A stretch of DNA of 64,000 nucleotides from Caenorhabditis elegans (lineage: Eukaryota; Nematoda; Chromadorea; Rhabditida; Rhabditidae), in contig NC_003284.9 in assembly GCF_000002985.6 (NCBI RefSeq), forward strand, positions 5,084,001 through 5,148,000, read 5' to 3'. Positions 11,801-23,037 of the stretch are shown here, piece after piece; the first letter of the stretch is position 1, and each line of letters opens with the position of its first letter. Under the pieces are notes generated by a model. That model saw only the letters and a list, made by a program, of their open reading frames with translations, was not told where the DNA came from and did no database searches. A program made the translations under genes and the position numbers.

Positions 11801-13067
11801 CGGAAAACGGGAACAGGTTCTTATCACAACTTCACATTAATTAAAATTTCTTTAAAAAATTATATCTACAACTATGAACATGATCTAAATCTATCGGAGT
11901 TCAGTCAATAACTATTTAACAAATAACTTCAGAACAAAAGTTTTGAATTTTACCATTCAACCTAATCTAAACAATACTTTAAAATTACACAGGTATCACT
12001 TCCAAACCTGGGACTTAAATGTATGCAGAATATCTTTTTAAAACCAATTTTATATCTATTAATAATCTGCGAAAACCCTTATTTTGTTTTTCTACTTATT
12101 AAATGCATGAATTTTATGGAACATGAGAACATGCAACGTTTGTTAGTTTTTTTTCTTGCGTGTTCTTCTTTTTCCCGCTGACTAGACGATGAAGACAACA
12201 CGTTTTTGATTCAAAAGGGCCCCCCCCCCCCCCAATTATTCGTTCTTCATTCATTTGCCGCCGCCACCGCGCGCAAATCCCATCACAATCCAGTATTTCT
12301 CTCCCGATGCCACTCACTCATTCAGTTCTATGTCATTGCTTAAAAGTGACGTTTTTATCATATCATCTTTACCTTAATGGCTTCTGCTTCATATCCGGCT
12401 AGCCAAGAACGTAGTTTCTCTTCATCTTTGATTGATCCTGGCGCCTGCAACAATAACAAGATATGAGATGTAATTAGGAAAACAAATTGGTGAATGCCCA
12501 TCACTTTACCTGAAGGTTGTCGGTCTTCCAGTAGTTACTGCTGTTCACAAGGGCTTGGGCAACTGGATTGGCAAAAACAGGTCCTTTATTGGTCTTGTTC
12601 TGAAAACACCTTAATAAGATAAACCGCTGCGTTTTATTTCGACATACCGAGGCGATGGATCCAGTGTTAAGGAAGGTGTCGACAAGCTGTTCAATAACTT
12701 CAGTGTTCAGCTCATCTGGTTGAGTGGAAGCCGCTGTTTCAGCTACATCTCCATAATCTTCTGACTCGATGTTGTCAAACTTGATAGCTGGCTCTGGTTC
12801 TGGAGTTGGACTTGGTTCTGGTTCTGGTTTTGGTTCCGGCTCTGGCTCAGGTTCTGGCTTTGGCTCTGGTTCTGGGACTGGCACCGAACCGTTCTTTGGA
12901 GTGTCTAGAGCATCTGTGAGTTCGAATGGTTCACCTTCTGAAAATACGGCTTCTGGATCTTTTGGTGCTTCATCGGCTGGGAGAAGTTCCGGTTTTGGCT
13001 TGATTTCCTGAGTGAATACTGGCAAACAGGCCCCCACAAGCAATAGGAGAAGTATATGAAACTTCAT
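8842..13067 (-). CDS. acn-1: ACN-1, ACE-like protein without peptidase residues
   Basis: Eleven exons (12648-13067, 12510-12599, 12373-12444, 11351-11667, 10790-11291, 10483-10733, 10283-10429, 9946-10234, 9664-9893, 9063-9294, 8842-9012) join in frame to 906 residues, the known ACN-1 length. Residues 1-19 are a signal peptide. Residues about 60-95 are Pro-Glu-Lys repeats. The peptidase M2 (angiotensin-converting enzyme) fold follows. Its HEXXH zinc site is replaced by SLLVQ at about 532-536, and the third zinc ligand Glu by Asp near 560, so no peptidase activity is expected. After it come a six-cysteine EGF-like segment (exon 10) and a Pro/Thr-rich linker ending in a hydrophobic tail. ACN-1 is known to be needed in the epidermis for larval moulting and seam cell development. 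A TTTTCAG acceptor abuts the ATG, fitting SL1 trans-splicing. Exon 9 uses a GT|GTAGGT donor, chosen because it keeps the frame. Confidence 0.97.
12220..12233. repeat. Poly-C tract (14 C) in acn-1 intron 3
   Basis: Fourteen consecutive C on the plus strand are preceded by GGG at 12217-12219. The minus strand, which is acn-1 sense, therefore carries a G14 run able to form a G-quadruplex. Confidence 0.95.
12785..12885 (-). repeat. Pro-Glu/Lys hexanucleotide repeat inside acn-1 exon 1
   Basis: An imperfect 6-base repeat (GGTTCT/GGCTCT type on the plus strand) encodes alternating Pro-Glu and Pro-Lys dipeptides just after the ACN-1 signal peptide. It is in frame and probably length-variable. Confidence 0.8.
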
Positions 13068-16000
13068 CTGAAAAACAACTATAAATAATATATTTTTAAA
13101 GTTATAACGAGCATATAAACAGAGTTTCAGAATATGAAAATGTCAGGATATGAAGTGAGATGAAAGATAAATCATCGAATGAAGAGGATAATATGAAATA
13201 AGATTATTATCGTTCCCTTCTTCTTTTCCCTCCGTCAAAGTGGACGATGCAGAAACAATAACAAAAAGTATGAAAAGCGACGGATGAATCCAAATAGTTA
13301 GTATATATATAATATGCATAAAGTGTAAGGAACAACTATTACAGTATAACAAAGATCAAACTTTTGATAATTATTGTAACTGTAAAAGATAAAATCACGA
13401 TAACGTAACGTAACTTTTCGAAGAAAATTGTAACAAAAATGCCATAGTTTATGATAAAACATTACCTAATAAAATAACCTACAGAAACTTAAAATAGTAT
13501 CTGAAGATTTCTTAGACATAAACAAGGGAAAACGACAAACCGAACGAAAACCGGGCAGCGCTTCTCCTTTTCCATAGGGTGTGGGAGAGAAAAAGAAAGG
13601 GCGGGCGTGGACAGTCACTGGATTTCTCTTTCTCTAATAACTTTAGCAAAAGCTGGACTTGCACTTGGCCACTCGACGTGGCGTATTTTATACTAGAGAG
13701 GTTTTCTGCGACGACGTTTTGGAACACTTTTGGCAACATTATTGCACACTTGATGTACAAGCAACAACTTTAAAGAAATAATTAGGCAATTTTTTTTTGT
13801 CTGGTGTGATAGACTGCTTTTTCAAATGGAGATGTTTCATTAGCTTCCAATTTTATGCTGAAATTATGATCTAAACCATATGTATTTCCTCTATCAGTAT
13901 TGTTTCATTTGCTTTATTTTGACAGCTTATGTTTCAGTTGTCGTTTTTTCGTATACAACAATAGATAATTGGCAAAATATGTATCATTTCTAATTATATT
14001 GATTAGTTTATTATTTTTTGATATTTAAAAAAATGAACACAGATATAGCGTTTTAAAATGTAGTAGTGAGGTGTGGTACAATTATATGATTTACTTCCAA
14101 ATTCAGGTGCATCTTAGGTAATATTCAAACAATGTTAAATTGTACAGAATTTTAAAGATTGAACAAATTTCGAACATGTTAGTAAGGCTATGAGTGTAGG
14201 ATATGTATAGGAAAGATTTTCAGAAAAATTTTAATGCGAGATTTATTTATAAGAGATATCGAAAACACAACTGATTGCCAATCACTCTTTACCGAAAAAC
14301 GTGTTCTCCGAAACAATCTTGTTCTTTTTGTATGATTCATGAAAAAGGACAGGAAAGTGAGAAAAGTGGACAGGTACCAAACGGAACATACTGGACCTGA
14401 CGGTAGACACATAAACTGACTATTTCGCGGAGAAAGTATCATTAACACGCCATCGAACTCATCCTGTTATAGTTCCTTTAGGAAAAAAAGATTGCAATGG
14501 AGATAGTCGACGAGCCAAATGAGGCGGGTGAGAAGTTGCTAGGAGACTTGGAGACTTGGCGACTTTCGGAATGGAGTCATTCCTGTCACCCCCGTTGTAT
14601 AAGTGAAGGTCACTCGGAACGGCTATCGCTTTGCAACCGATTAACTCAATTAGACATCCGATCCGACTTTTGGGTAAATAACAAGAATGCCGCGGCCCGT
14701 GAAAAGGACAAATGATCTATTAGGAGTGTGAGTGTTCGGAAGAATGTATGAGTCCGAATGTGTTAATGAATGATTGCATATAGTCAGCTTGCTGACATTT
14801 ATCCGCAGGGAAGAAGAAAAAAGAAAACTCGTAATAATGAAATAAAATTCACAAAGTCTCGAGATTCGGGCAAGATGTTCGTCTCCCACACCGAGATCGG
14901 ATCAGGGGACGATATGCACAATTGGTTTTGCTTCCACAATTCTATTCACCGCTTCACATCCAATAGAAATTCCTGAATACCGGTGTCAACGAATCCTATC
15001 TATTTCTTACATGTTTCGGATTGACGATGAAAAAAAAATGGGGGAAAGATCAGATCAGAAGGCAACGCGTTATTGGGGTCATAGTGACGATGGAAATTTG
15101 TAAGGGATTACGAAACTGACGGAGTGGGGGATATGAAGGAAAATGAGAAGTGGGTGAATCGGCGAAAGTAATCGTCTAGGAGTGTTTCCTTTCTAATCCC
15201 AACGATCGAAGATAAGGATTGCTTAGAAAGTTTATGAATTAAAATTTTTGTAACAAAAAACAATGAAACTTAAAGACGACGCAAAACATATACACCTCAA
15301 AATGTTTTTTTCCAAACTTTCGTTTTTTATTCCAAAACATTATTCAACTTATTTTATAGGGACTATCCTACCTAACAGCCCGATAAGCCTACAAATGAGT
15401 CTAAAACGCCTGAAATTGGCCTAGAAAGCTTAAGTGAGCCGAAACATATATACAAAATTGTTTTACAAACATAAACTACAGATATTTTACAAATACCGTT
15501 GAAACACATTAATTATTATCACAACTGTTTCTTTTGATAAATTATATTACTTATTCTATGAGTATTGTGAAAAGCTGAGACGTCGAAGCAAATCTGAGAG
15601 GACTATGAAAAAGTTATTTGGTTTCAAAATTTCTGTTAGATTTCAAAAAGTAATTGATAGGAAAAGGCTCAAAAAATTCAAACAGGAACAACAAAAACGT
15701 ATTAACTAATGGTTCCGTTTTTGGAATTAAACCATTTGAACCAAAAATATCATAAACTGTATAGTTCAAACATTTGAAATAAATATGAAAGTTGTATATA
15801 TCGGAGATACACTTCTCCTTGGAAATGGAGACACAGGCAATCGGTGCGGGTTGAATGTCCGGATCGGTTGTGACATCAACAAGTGTGGAGTGATAACCGA
15901 AAGGGAAGGAAGAAAGAATAGGGAGTGTTTTTCGGGAAAGGACCCCCCTCCTCCTCCTTCTTACTAGGAGTCTCTGTCCTACATCCGAATTCCGTCGCGT

Positions 16001-16860
16001 CGTACACCGCCGAGACTGCTATATTCCTCCACGGACATTTCTGGGTCATTTGACTATCCAATCTTTTCTCCTGTGTTGCGGATTCGCCAAGTGCGCAGCG
16101 ACCACCCCAGCGGCGTTGTCGATTTCAACAACTAGCGTGATATTGGTTTTCGTGGCATAAAGTACTTGATCAAAAATAGTCGACTTTCTGAACGGGAAGT
16201 AAAAAAAAAATACAAACAAAACAGATTTCTTATAAGTTACAAATAAATAATGGTGAATTCAAGTTAATTTAGAAACAATTAACACACAATCACAGTACCG
16301 GACGTTTGTGAGACCTTATAGTCCAGATTTGGGAATTACTGACAACCGAATAATACGCAGAACACTGGAAAATGAAAAAGTTTTAGGGATGCCGCGGATT
16401 TCCAACTAATCAGATTTTTGCTAGACGTACAATTAATGTTAAGTTAGAATAATGTCAAAACATCTGGTGAAGTTTGTGAATAATTGGGTTTTTAATGTTT
16501 AGTTGTTTTAAGTTTTAACATTTGTTAGTTCTATCATATTTTTTTGGATTCAGTTTTAGTTTTTGTGATCCTGTGTGCCCAATTGAGGAAAACTGGTTGC
16601 GTTTTAGGTGCCTACAATACAATTTTACCAAGTTTTTTTTGCAGATTTTTCTATCCTGTCGGTCACAATGCAACTAGCAAGTAAAAAAGTAATGACTTTG
16701 TTTTAAATACCATGTGCTAGCTGAGTTTCATCATGTCCAGAATCACCTCATCGTTAAAAAGTCATGAGTATCAAAGTGCAGTGTGATCAAACTGTATTAC
16801 TTGAAACAATTTAGTTATATGTTTAGAACCCCTCATTCAAAATTAATAGACAGGGCTCTC
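13068..16860. other. Divergent intergenic region between acn-1 and vit-2
   Basis: No gene is supported in this 3.8 kb. Two blocks are richer in G and C than the rest: about 14270-15200 and about 15850-16135. The first contains a TGAAGGTCA nuclear-receptor-type site at 14604-14612. The second could hold a distal acn-1 5' end, since read on the minus strand it contains a GTAAGA donor-like site at about 15964. Both are candidates for acn-1 regulatory DNA; the side near 17 kb belongs to vit-2. Short open frames here lack protein-like features. Confidence 0.5.
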
Positions 16861-16864
16861 ACCG

Positions 16865-16877
16865 AATGTTGCAATTT
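16865..16877 (+). promoter_or_regulatory. MAB-3-type binding site of vit-2
   Basis: AATGTTGCAATTT closely matches the DM-domain factor MAB-3 consensus (AATGTTGCGAWNT). MAB-3 is known to repress vit-2 in the male intestine. It lies 178 bases before the start codon, next to the GATA box. Confidence 0.75.
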
Positions 16878-16881
16878 GTTT

Positions 16882-16888
16882 CTGATAA
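16882..16888 (+). promoter_or_regulatory. VPE2 / GATA box CTGATAA of vit-2
   Basis: CTGATAA is the conserved vitellogenin promoter element 2 shared by Caenorhabditis vit genes, bound by intestinal GATA factors such as ELT-2. A second, reversed GATA (TTATCAA) is at 16935-16940. Confidence 0.85.
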
Positions 16889-16984
16889 GGGTCACAAAGC
16901 GGAGCGAATGCTTGAATGTGTCCATCAATGAGCTTATCAATGCGCTAAAACGCTATAACTTCCATATGAAGTCAATCGAACATA

Positions 16985-16991
16985 TGTCAAT
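16985..16991 (+). promoter_or_regulatory. VPE1 TGTCAAT box of vit-2
   Basis: TGTCAAT is the exact vitellogenin promoter element 1 heptamer. A one-mismatch copy, AGTCAAT, lies at 16970-16976. Both sit just upstream of the TATA box, as is usual in vit promoters. Confidence 0.85.
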
Positions 16992-17000
16992 CTTTAGCCG

Positions 17001-17007
17001 TATATAA
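17001..17007 (+). promoter_or_regulatory. TATA box of vit-2
   Basis: TATATAAAGG starts 42 bases before the ATG. With initiation about 30 bases downstream, the leader is only about 10 bases long, too short for an outron. vit-2 is therefore expected not to be trans-spliced, even though TTCAGCC precedes the ATG. Confidence 0.9.
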
Positions 17008-17042
17008 AGGTGCACTGAAAACAGTCCAATCACGGTTCAGCC

Positions 17043-20000
17043 ATGAGGTCGATCATCATCGCCTCTCTCGTGGCCTTGGCCCTCGCCTCCTCTCCAGCTT
17101 TCGAGCGCACCTTCGAGCCAAAAACTGACTATCACTACAAGTTCGATGGCCTCGTCCTTTCCGGACTCCCATCCGCTTCCTCTGAGCTTTCCCAATCCCG
17201 TATTTCTGCACGTGCCCGCATTCAAGCCGTCGATGACCGCTACATCCACCTTCAACTTGTCAACATCCGCATGGCCGCTTCCCACCTCCCAGAGTCCGAG
17301 CAGATGCCTTCCTTGAACTCCATGGAGCAGCGCGAGCTCTCCGAGGAGTACAAGCAAATGCTCGAACTCCCACTCCGTGCTCAACTCAGAAATGGACTTA
17401 TCTCCGAGCTCCAATTTGACAAGGAAGACGCTGAATGGTCAAAGAACATGAAGAGAGCTGTTGTCAACATGATCTCTTTCAACCCAATTGCTCCAAGAAA
17501 CGAGATTGAGAAGATCGAATCTTCTTATGACAAGGAGGAACAATCTGAGGAAAACACTTCTTTCTTCACCAACGAGAAGACCCTTGAAGGAGACTGCCAA
17601 GTCGCCTACACTGTCATCCGTGAGCAGAAGAAGACCATCATCACCAAGTCCATCAACTTCGATAAGTGCACCGAACGTTCCGAGATCGCTTACGGACTTC
17701 GTTACTCTTCCGAGTGCCCAGAATGCGAGAAGGACACCGAGCTCATCCGCCCACAAACTGTCTACACCTACGTTTTGGAGAACGAAGAGCTTAAGGAATC
17801 CGAGGTCCGCTCCCTTTACACTGTCAACGTCAACGGACAAGAAGTAATGAAGACTGAAACCCGCTCAAAGCTCGTTCTTGAGGAGAACCACTCCATCAAG
17901 AGCCACATCAAGAAGGTACGATAATCTATAATTTTTACAGTATGTTCTCAGAAAAATATTCTTTCAGGTCAATGGAGAGAAGGAAAGCATCATCTACTCT
18001 TCCCGTTGGGAGCAACTCGTTGAGGACTTCTTCAAGAATGGAGACAAGGCTGAGTTCGCCCCATTCGAGAAGTTCCCACTCGACAAGAAGATGCACTTGA
18101 TCAAGACTATCACTGAGCAAATCCAAGAAGTCGAGAACAACATGCCAGAGACCTCCCACTTCCTTGCTCGTCTTGTCCGCATTTTCCGCACCACCTCCAC
18201 CTCCCAACTTAAGGAGATCCACGAGACTCTTTACGTCAAGGCTGACAAGAAGGTAAAAAATTTCAGTTTCATTATATCCTATACCTTGCAATATTTAGAT
18301 CCAATCATTGATGGAGCACGCTCTTGCTATTGCTGGAACCAAGAACACAATTCAACACATCCTTGTTCACATGGAAAACGAGGACATTCTCCCACTCGGT
18401 CAAATTCTTAAGACCATCCAAGAGACACCATTCCCATCCCAAAGCATCGCTGAGGCACTCATCAAGTTCGCCGAGTCTCGCGTTGCCAAGAACAACCTGG
18501 TTGTCCGTCAAGCTGCTTGGCTCGCCGCTGGATCAGTTGTCCGCGGAATTGTTGACTACAAGAACATCCGTCCACTCGTTCGTGAGGACAAGCGTGAGCT
18601 CAAGGAGAAGTTCCTCCGCGTATTCATGCAACAATACAAGGATGCTGAGACCACCTACGAGAAGATTTTGGCCCTCAAGACCATCGGAAACGCTGGACTC
18701 GACATCTCCGTCAACCAACTCAACGAGATCATTGTTGATAAGCGCCAACCACTCCCAGTCCGCAAGGAAGCCATTGATGCCCTCAGACTTCTTAAGGACA
18801 CCATGCCACGCAAGATCCAAAAGGTACTCCTCCCAATCTACAAGAACAGACAATACGAGCCAGAGATCCGCATGCTTGCTTTGTGGAGAATGATGCATAC
18901 CCGCCCAGAAGAGTCCCTCCTCGTCCAAGTTGTCTCCCAAATGGAGAAGGAGACCAACCAACAAGTTGCTGCTCTTACCCACCAGATGATCCGTCACTTT
19001 GCCATGTCCACCAACCCATGTTACCAACGTGTTGCTATCGTTTGCTCAAAGGTTCTTTCCTTCACTCGTTATCAACCACAAGAACAAATGATCGCTTCCT
19101 CCTACGCTCAACTTCCACTCTTCCTTCAAAACTCCTTCTCTGGAGCTCAATTTGACTTTGCCGCTATCTTCGAGAAGAACTCTTTCTTGCCAAAGGATCT
19201 TCACGCTTCTCTTGATGCCGTCTTCGGAGGAAACTGGAACAAGTACTTTGCCCAAATCGGATTCTCTCAGCAGCACATGGACAAATATGTTCAGATGGCT
19301 CTTGAGAAACTCGAAAGCCTCGAGAAGGAGTCGACCACTGTTGTTCGCGGACGCCGTATTCAAACTGGAATCAAGCTTCTTAAGGAACTTGCCCAGAAAA
19401 TGAACATCCGTGCTCGCCCAGCTACCTACACCGAGAAGGATGCCTTCGCCATGGTCTACCTTCGTTACAAGGACATGGACTACGCCTTCCTTCCAATTGA
19501 CAGACAACTTGTTGAGAATCTTATCGAGAAGTTCACCAGCAACGGAAAGGTTCAGTTCAGCGAAATCCGCCGTCTTCTCAACCAAGAGCTCGAGTTCGAG
19601 ACGCACCATGCCGCTTACTTCTACGAAGCTATCCGCAAATTCCCAACAACTCTTGGGCTTCCACTCACCATCTCTGGAAAGATCCCAACCGTCATCTCGG
19701 CTGAAGGACAATTCTCTCTTGAACTCGAGGGAACGGAACTTCGTTTGACCGTTGAGGCTCGCCCATCTGTTGCTGCCACCCACGTCTACGAGATGAGAAT
19801 GTTCACCCCACTCTTCGAGCAAGGAGTCAAGAGCGTTCAATCCGTCCGCGCCTACACCCCAATCAAGATTCAAGCCGTCGCTGGAATGAAGAGAAACTTC
19901 GAAATCGTCTACAAGGTTGTCGTTCCAGAGAACCAAAAATCGATCGTCTCCCTCACCACTCGCCCAGTTGTCTTCCTTCGTTTCCCAGGATTCTCGAAGT

Positions 20001-22078
20001 TCGAATACATTGAGGCTGAAGAGAGAACCGTCGTTGTTCCACAATGGCAACAAAAGACTCAGGAAATTGAGAAAGTCTTCAACTTCCTCGGACTTGAAGT
20101 CTCCACCCGCGGAAACATCCTCAACCAACACACTCTTGAAAACTGGCTTCTTGCCGAGCAAGACTTCGAGGTTTCCGTTGAGAACAAGAACCGTCCAGCC
20201 GAATTCACTGCCCGTCTCACCGTTGGACAACTCGAGAAGACCGAACTCTCCCAAATCAAGTACAACAAGATCTTCGAAAAGGAGTTCGAGCTCGAACAAG
20301 AGAACACCGAGAGCCGCCGTGAGTACTTCAACAAGATGGTCAAGAACATCCAGAAGGAGCAAGGATACAAATCCGTCATCTCCTTGAAACTTGAGGCCCC
20401 ACGTGACTACACCATGAACACCGAGCTCACCACCGTCTGTGACAAGCAAGTCCGCATGTGCCAATGGGAAGTTGAAATCCGCCGCTCCCCAATCCTTGAG
20501 GAAACCAAGGAATGGACTCTCCGCTCCCAACTTCTTGTTGTCCGCCCAGAGATGCCATCATCCCTCCGTCAACTCCGCGATCAACCCCACCGTGAGGTTC
20601 AACTCTCTCTTACCTCTACCTGGGGATCCCAGAAGAAGAGCGAAGTCACCGTCAATGCTCAACTCCAACAATCCAAAGAACAGAAGAAATACGAGCGTAA
20701 CATGGACCGTCAATTCAATGGAATGCCAGAGTACGAGCTTTTGATCAAGGCCGCCCGTCTTAACCAGATCAACGCTGTTGCTGAGTACAAGCTCACCCGT
20801 GAAACCGAACAAGTTCTTGCCCGTTATTTCGATCTTGTTAAGACCTACAACTACTGGACTGTCTCGAGCCGCCCAGAGAACAACGAGAATGATCGCGTCG
20901 TCGTCCAACTCACAGTTGAGCCAATGTCCCGCCAATACGTCAACATCACCATGCAATCCCCAATGGAGCGCATTGAGCTCAAAAACGTTCAAGTTCCACG
21001 TGTCTACCTTCCATCCATTGCTCAACGTTCCGTCAAGCACCAACTTACTGAGGCTTCCGGATCTGTCTGCAAGGTGCAAAAGAACCAAATCCGCACTTTC
21101 GATGATGTCCTTTACAACACTCCACTCACCACCTGCTACTCTCTTATCGCCAAGGATTGCTCCGAGGAGCCAACTTTCGCTGTTCTCTCCAAGAAGACTG
21201 AAAAGAATTCTGAAGAGATGATCATCAAGGTTATCCGTGGAGAACAAGAAATTGTTGCCCAACTCCAGAACGAGGAGATCCGCGTTAAGGTTGACGGAAA
21301 GAAGATCCAATCTGAGGATTATTCTGCTTACCAAATCGAGAGACTCGGAGAGTCCGCTATTGTTATTGAGCTTCCAGAAGGAGAGGTTCGCTTTGACGGA
21401 TACACCATCAAGACCCAACTTCCATCCTACAGCCGCAAGAATCAACTTTGCGGACTTTGCGGAAACAATGATGATGAGGTGAGTTCAGTGTAGAAATTTA
21501 TATTGAGTTATAACAAAAATTTTCAGTCCACCAACGAGTTCTACACTTCCGATAACACCGAAACCGAAGACATCGAAGAGTTTCACCGCTCATACCTTCT
21601 CAAGAACGAGGAGTGCGAAGCCGAGGAGGAGCGTCTTTCCGAGAAGAAGAACTACAGAAAGTACGAGAGAGACGAGGAGCAATCTGATGAGTATTCATCT
21701 GAGGAGACCTACGATTACGAGCAGGAAAACACCAAGAAGAGCCAGAAGAACCAGAGAAGCCAGAAGAAATCCGGTAAGATACAATTTCTTCAAATTTCAT
21801 ATCGATAATTTTTAATTTAAGATCTTGTCGAGAAGACACAAATCAAGGAGTTCTCCCACCGCATCTGCTTCTCCGTTGAGCCAGTAGCCGAGTGCCGCCG
21901 CGGATACGAGGTCGAGCAGCAACAACAGAGAAAGATCCGCTTCACCTGCTTGCAACGTCACAACAGAGATGCCAGCCGTCTCTTGAAGGAGTCTCGCCAA
22001 CAGCCACTCCAACTTGACGACTACCCAGTCTCTTTCGTTGAGTCTGTCAAGGTCCCAACCGCCTGCGTCGCTTATTGA
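17043..22078 (+). CDS. vit-2: Vitellogenin VIT-2 (YP170 yolk protein)
   Basis: Five exons (17043-17915, 17968-18252, 18299-21478, 21527-21773, 21822-22078) give 1613 residues, the known VIT-2 length. Residues 1-15 are a signal peptide ending ALA. The large lipid-transport (LPD_N) module spans about 25-680 and is followed by open beta-sheet domains. A von Willebrand type D domain begins near residue 1308 (SVCKVQKNQIRTFDDVLYNT) and ends with GLCGNNDDE. Exon 4 encodes a highly charged Glu/Lys/Ser linker, and exon 5 a short cysteine-containing tail. It is made in the adult hermaphrodite intestine, secreted, and taken up by oocytes through RME-2. Codon use is extremely biased to highly expressed codons (AAG, CTC, CGT/CGC, GAG), unlike its neighbours. 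Neighbouring acn-1 and apl-1 identify it as vit-2 rather than the near-identical vit-1. Confidence 0.98.
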
Positions 22079-22341
22079 TTAAGCTAGACCGGCACTTTTA
22101 TGTAAATTGATCATTCACATCTGTTTGATTGTAGTCTTTTGACATTTTCTAAATAAAATTTTCACTTTGAACTATTGTTTTATTCTTTTTAAAAAAATTG
22201 CATTACTGAAAATTGGAAAAAAAATTGAAATGAAGGAAATATTTATACAAATAGCGTCGCTAGCAGTGCCGTTTGATAGATTTGTCCAATGCCATAGCGT
22301 GTTTCAGTTCGTCGTGTACAACGTGAAAGTCCTGAAAAAAG
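22079..22341. other. Convergent 3' region of vit-2 and the 231-aa gene
   Basis: A short AT-rich spacer between two tail-to-tail genes. Apart from the vit-2 polyadenylation signal nothing is seen. TTTATT at 22180-22185 could serve as the minus-strand signal (AATAAA) of the opposing gene. Confidence 0.5.
22152..22157 (+). terminator. vit-2 polyadenylation signal
   Basis: AATAAA lies 74 bases after the vit-2 stop, giving a 3' UTR of roughly 90 bases. Confidence 0.85.
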
Positions 22342-23037
22342 CTAGTCTATGCTTTGAAAGAACCGGAAATTATAACCAACAGTACTAAGAGAACCACCAT
22401 CAGGATCCTCTTTCTCCGAAGGGTTTTGTTGAACAGGATTAAGAGCTGCAGCGACCAAAGCTCCAACGCCAGGAGATGCTCCCATCAACGCACCAATCGC
22501 TGTAGGGGCTGCCGCCAAAACACCAATCGTCGGAGATGAAACCACTGTGACACTACCCGGCGAGGACATCGATGCTCTTTGGACCGTCTGGCTTGTGCCA
22601 TCTAGTGAGATATTTCCAGTTTCCGCAAAAACAGCCGTTGGGCGGGAAATCGTTAGCTGATCAAGGTCGGTCGTTTCATCAATACTGGTGTCATCGAACG
22701 AGTCTCGCCGTAATTGTTCAATTCTTGCTTCCAGCTCCGCTATCTTTGCAGCTTTCCGAGCAAGTAATGTTTTCTTCGCTGCAGCCGCCTCTTCTTCCAT
22801 TCGCTTCAGTGTGGCTTTTGATGGTATGTATTTTGCCACGGATGCCATGGAAGTTCCATCTTCGCATTTTGCATTCATAAGCAAATCGTCCATTTCTTTC
22901 TCTTTCAAACGAAATGTATCGGGCGACATTGCGACTGCATCTGGATCCGGCGGAAGCTCTTGAATGGGAATCGCAAGCTCGAATATATTTTTGACTCGTA
23001 CAGGCATTCTTATCGGAGAGGAATCGTCTTCGGACAT
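22342..23037 (-). CDS. Uncharacterised intronless gene, coiled-coil protein of 231 aa
   Basis: A single open frame of 231 residues with no intron. I do not recognise the family. The N-terminal third is acidic with a proline-rich patch (IPIQELPPDPDAVAMSP). Residues about 70-115 are rich in Ala, Lys, Glu and Arg (KRMEEEAAAAKKTLLARKAA onward) and look like a coiled coil. The C-terminal half is Ser/Thr-rich, then Ala/Gly-rich and mildly hydrophobic, before a short polar tail. There is no signal peptide or clear membrane helix. TTCCAG four bases before the ATG would serve as a trans-splice acceptor, which supports this start. It is divergently arranged with the membrane protein gene at 24.0 kb. 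A downstream splice that would alter the last residues cannot be excluded. Confidence 0.75.
   Translation of the reverse strand: MSEDDSSPIRMPVRVKNIFELAIPIQELPPDPDAVAMSPDTFRLKEKEMDDLLMNAKCEDGTSMASVAKYIPSKATLKRMEEEAAAAKKTLLARKAAKIAELEARIEQLRRDSFDDTSIDETTDLDQLTISRPTAVFAETGNISLDGTSQTVQRASMSSPGSVTVVSSPTIGVLAAAPTAIGALMGASPGVGALVAAALNPVQQNPSEKEDPDGGSLSTVGYNFRFFQSID

Noticed and set aside
15876-16061. 61-residue minus-strand frame upstream of acn-1.
   Set aside because: The splice-like GTAAGA site interrupts it and the residues after it are low-complexity; kept only as a candidate 5' exon or promoter block.
19046-20530. A 494-residue open frame antisense to vit-2, with others at 20558-21445, 17439-17840 and 18533-19027.
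   Set aside because: They mirror the extreme codon bias of vit-2, which removes stops from the opposite strand. They lack splice sites, signal sequence logic and any recognisable domain.
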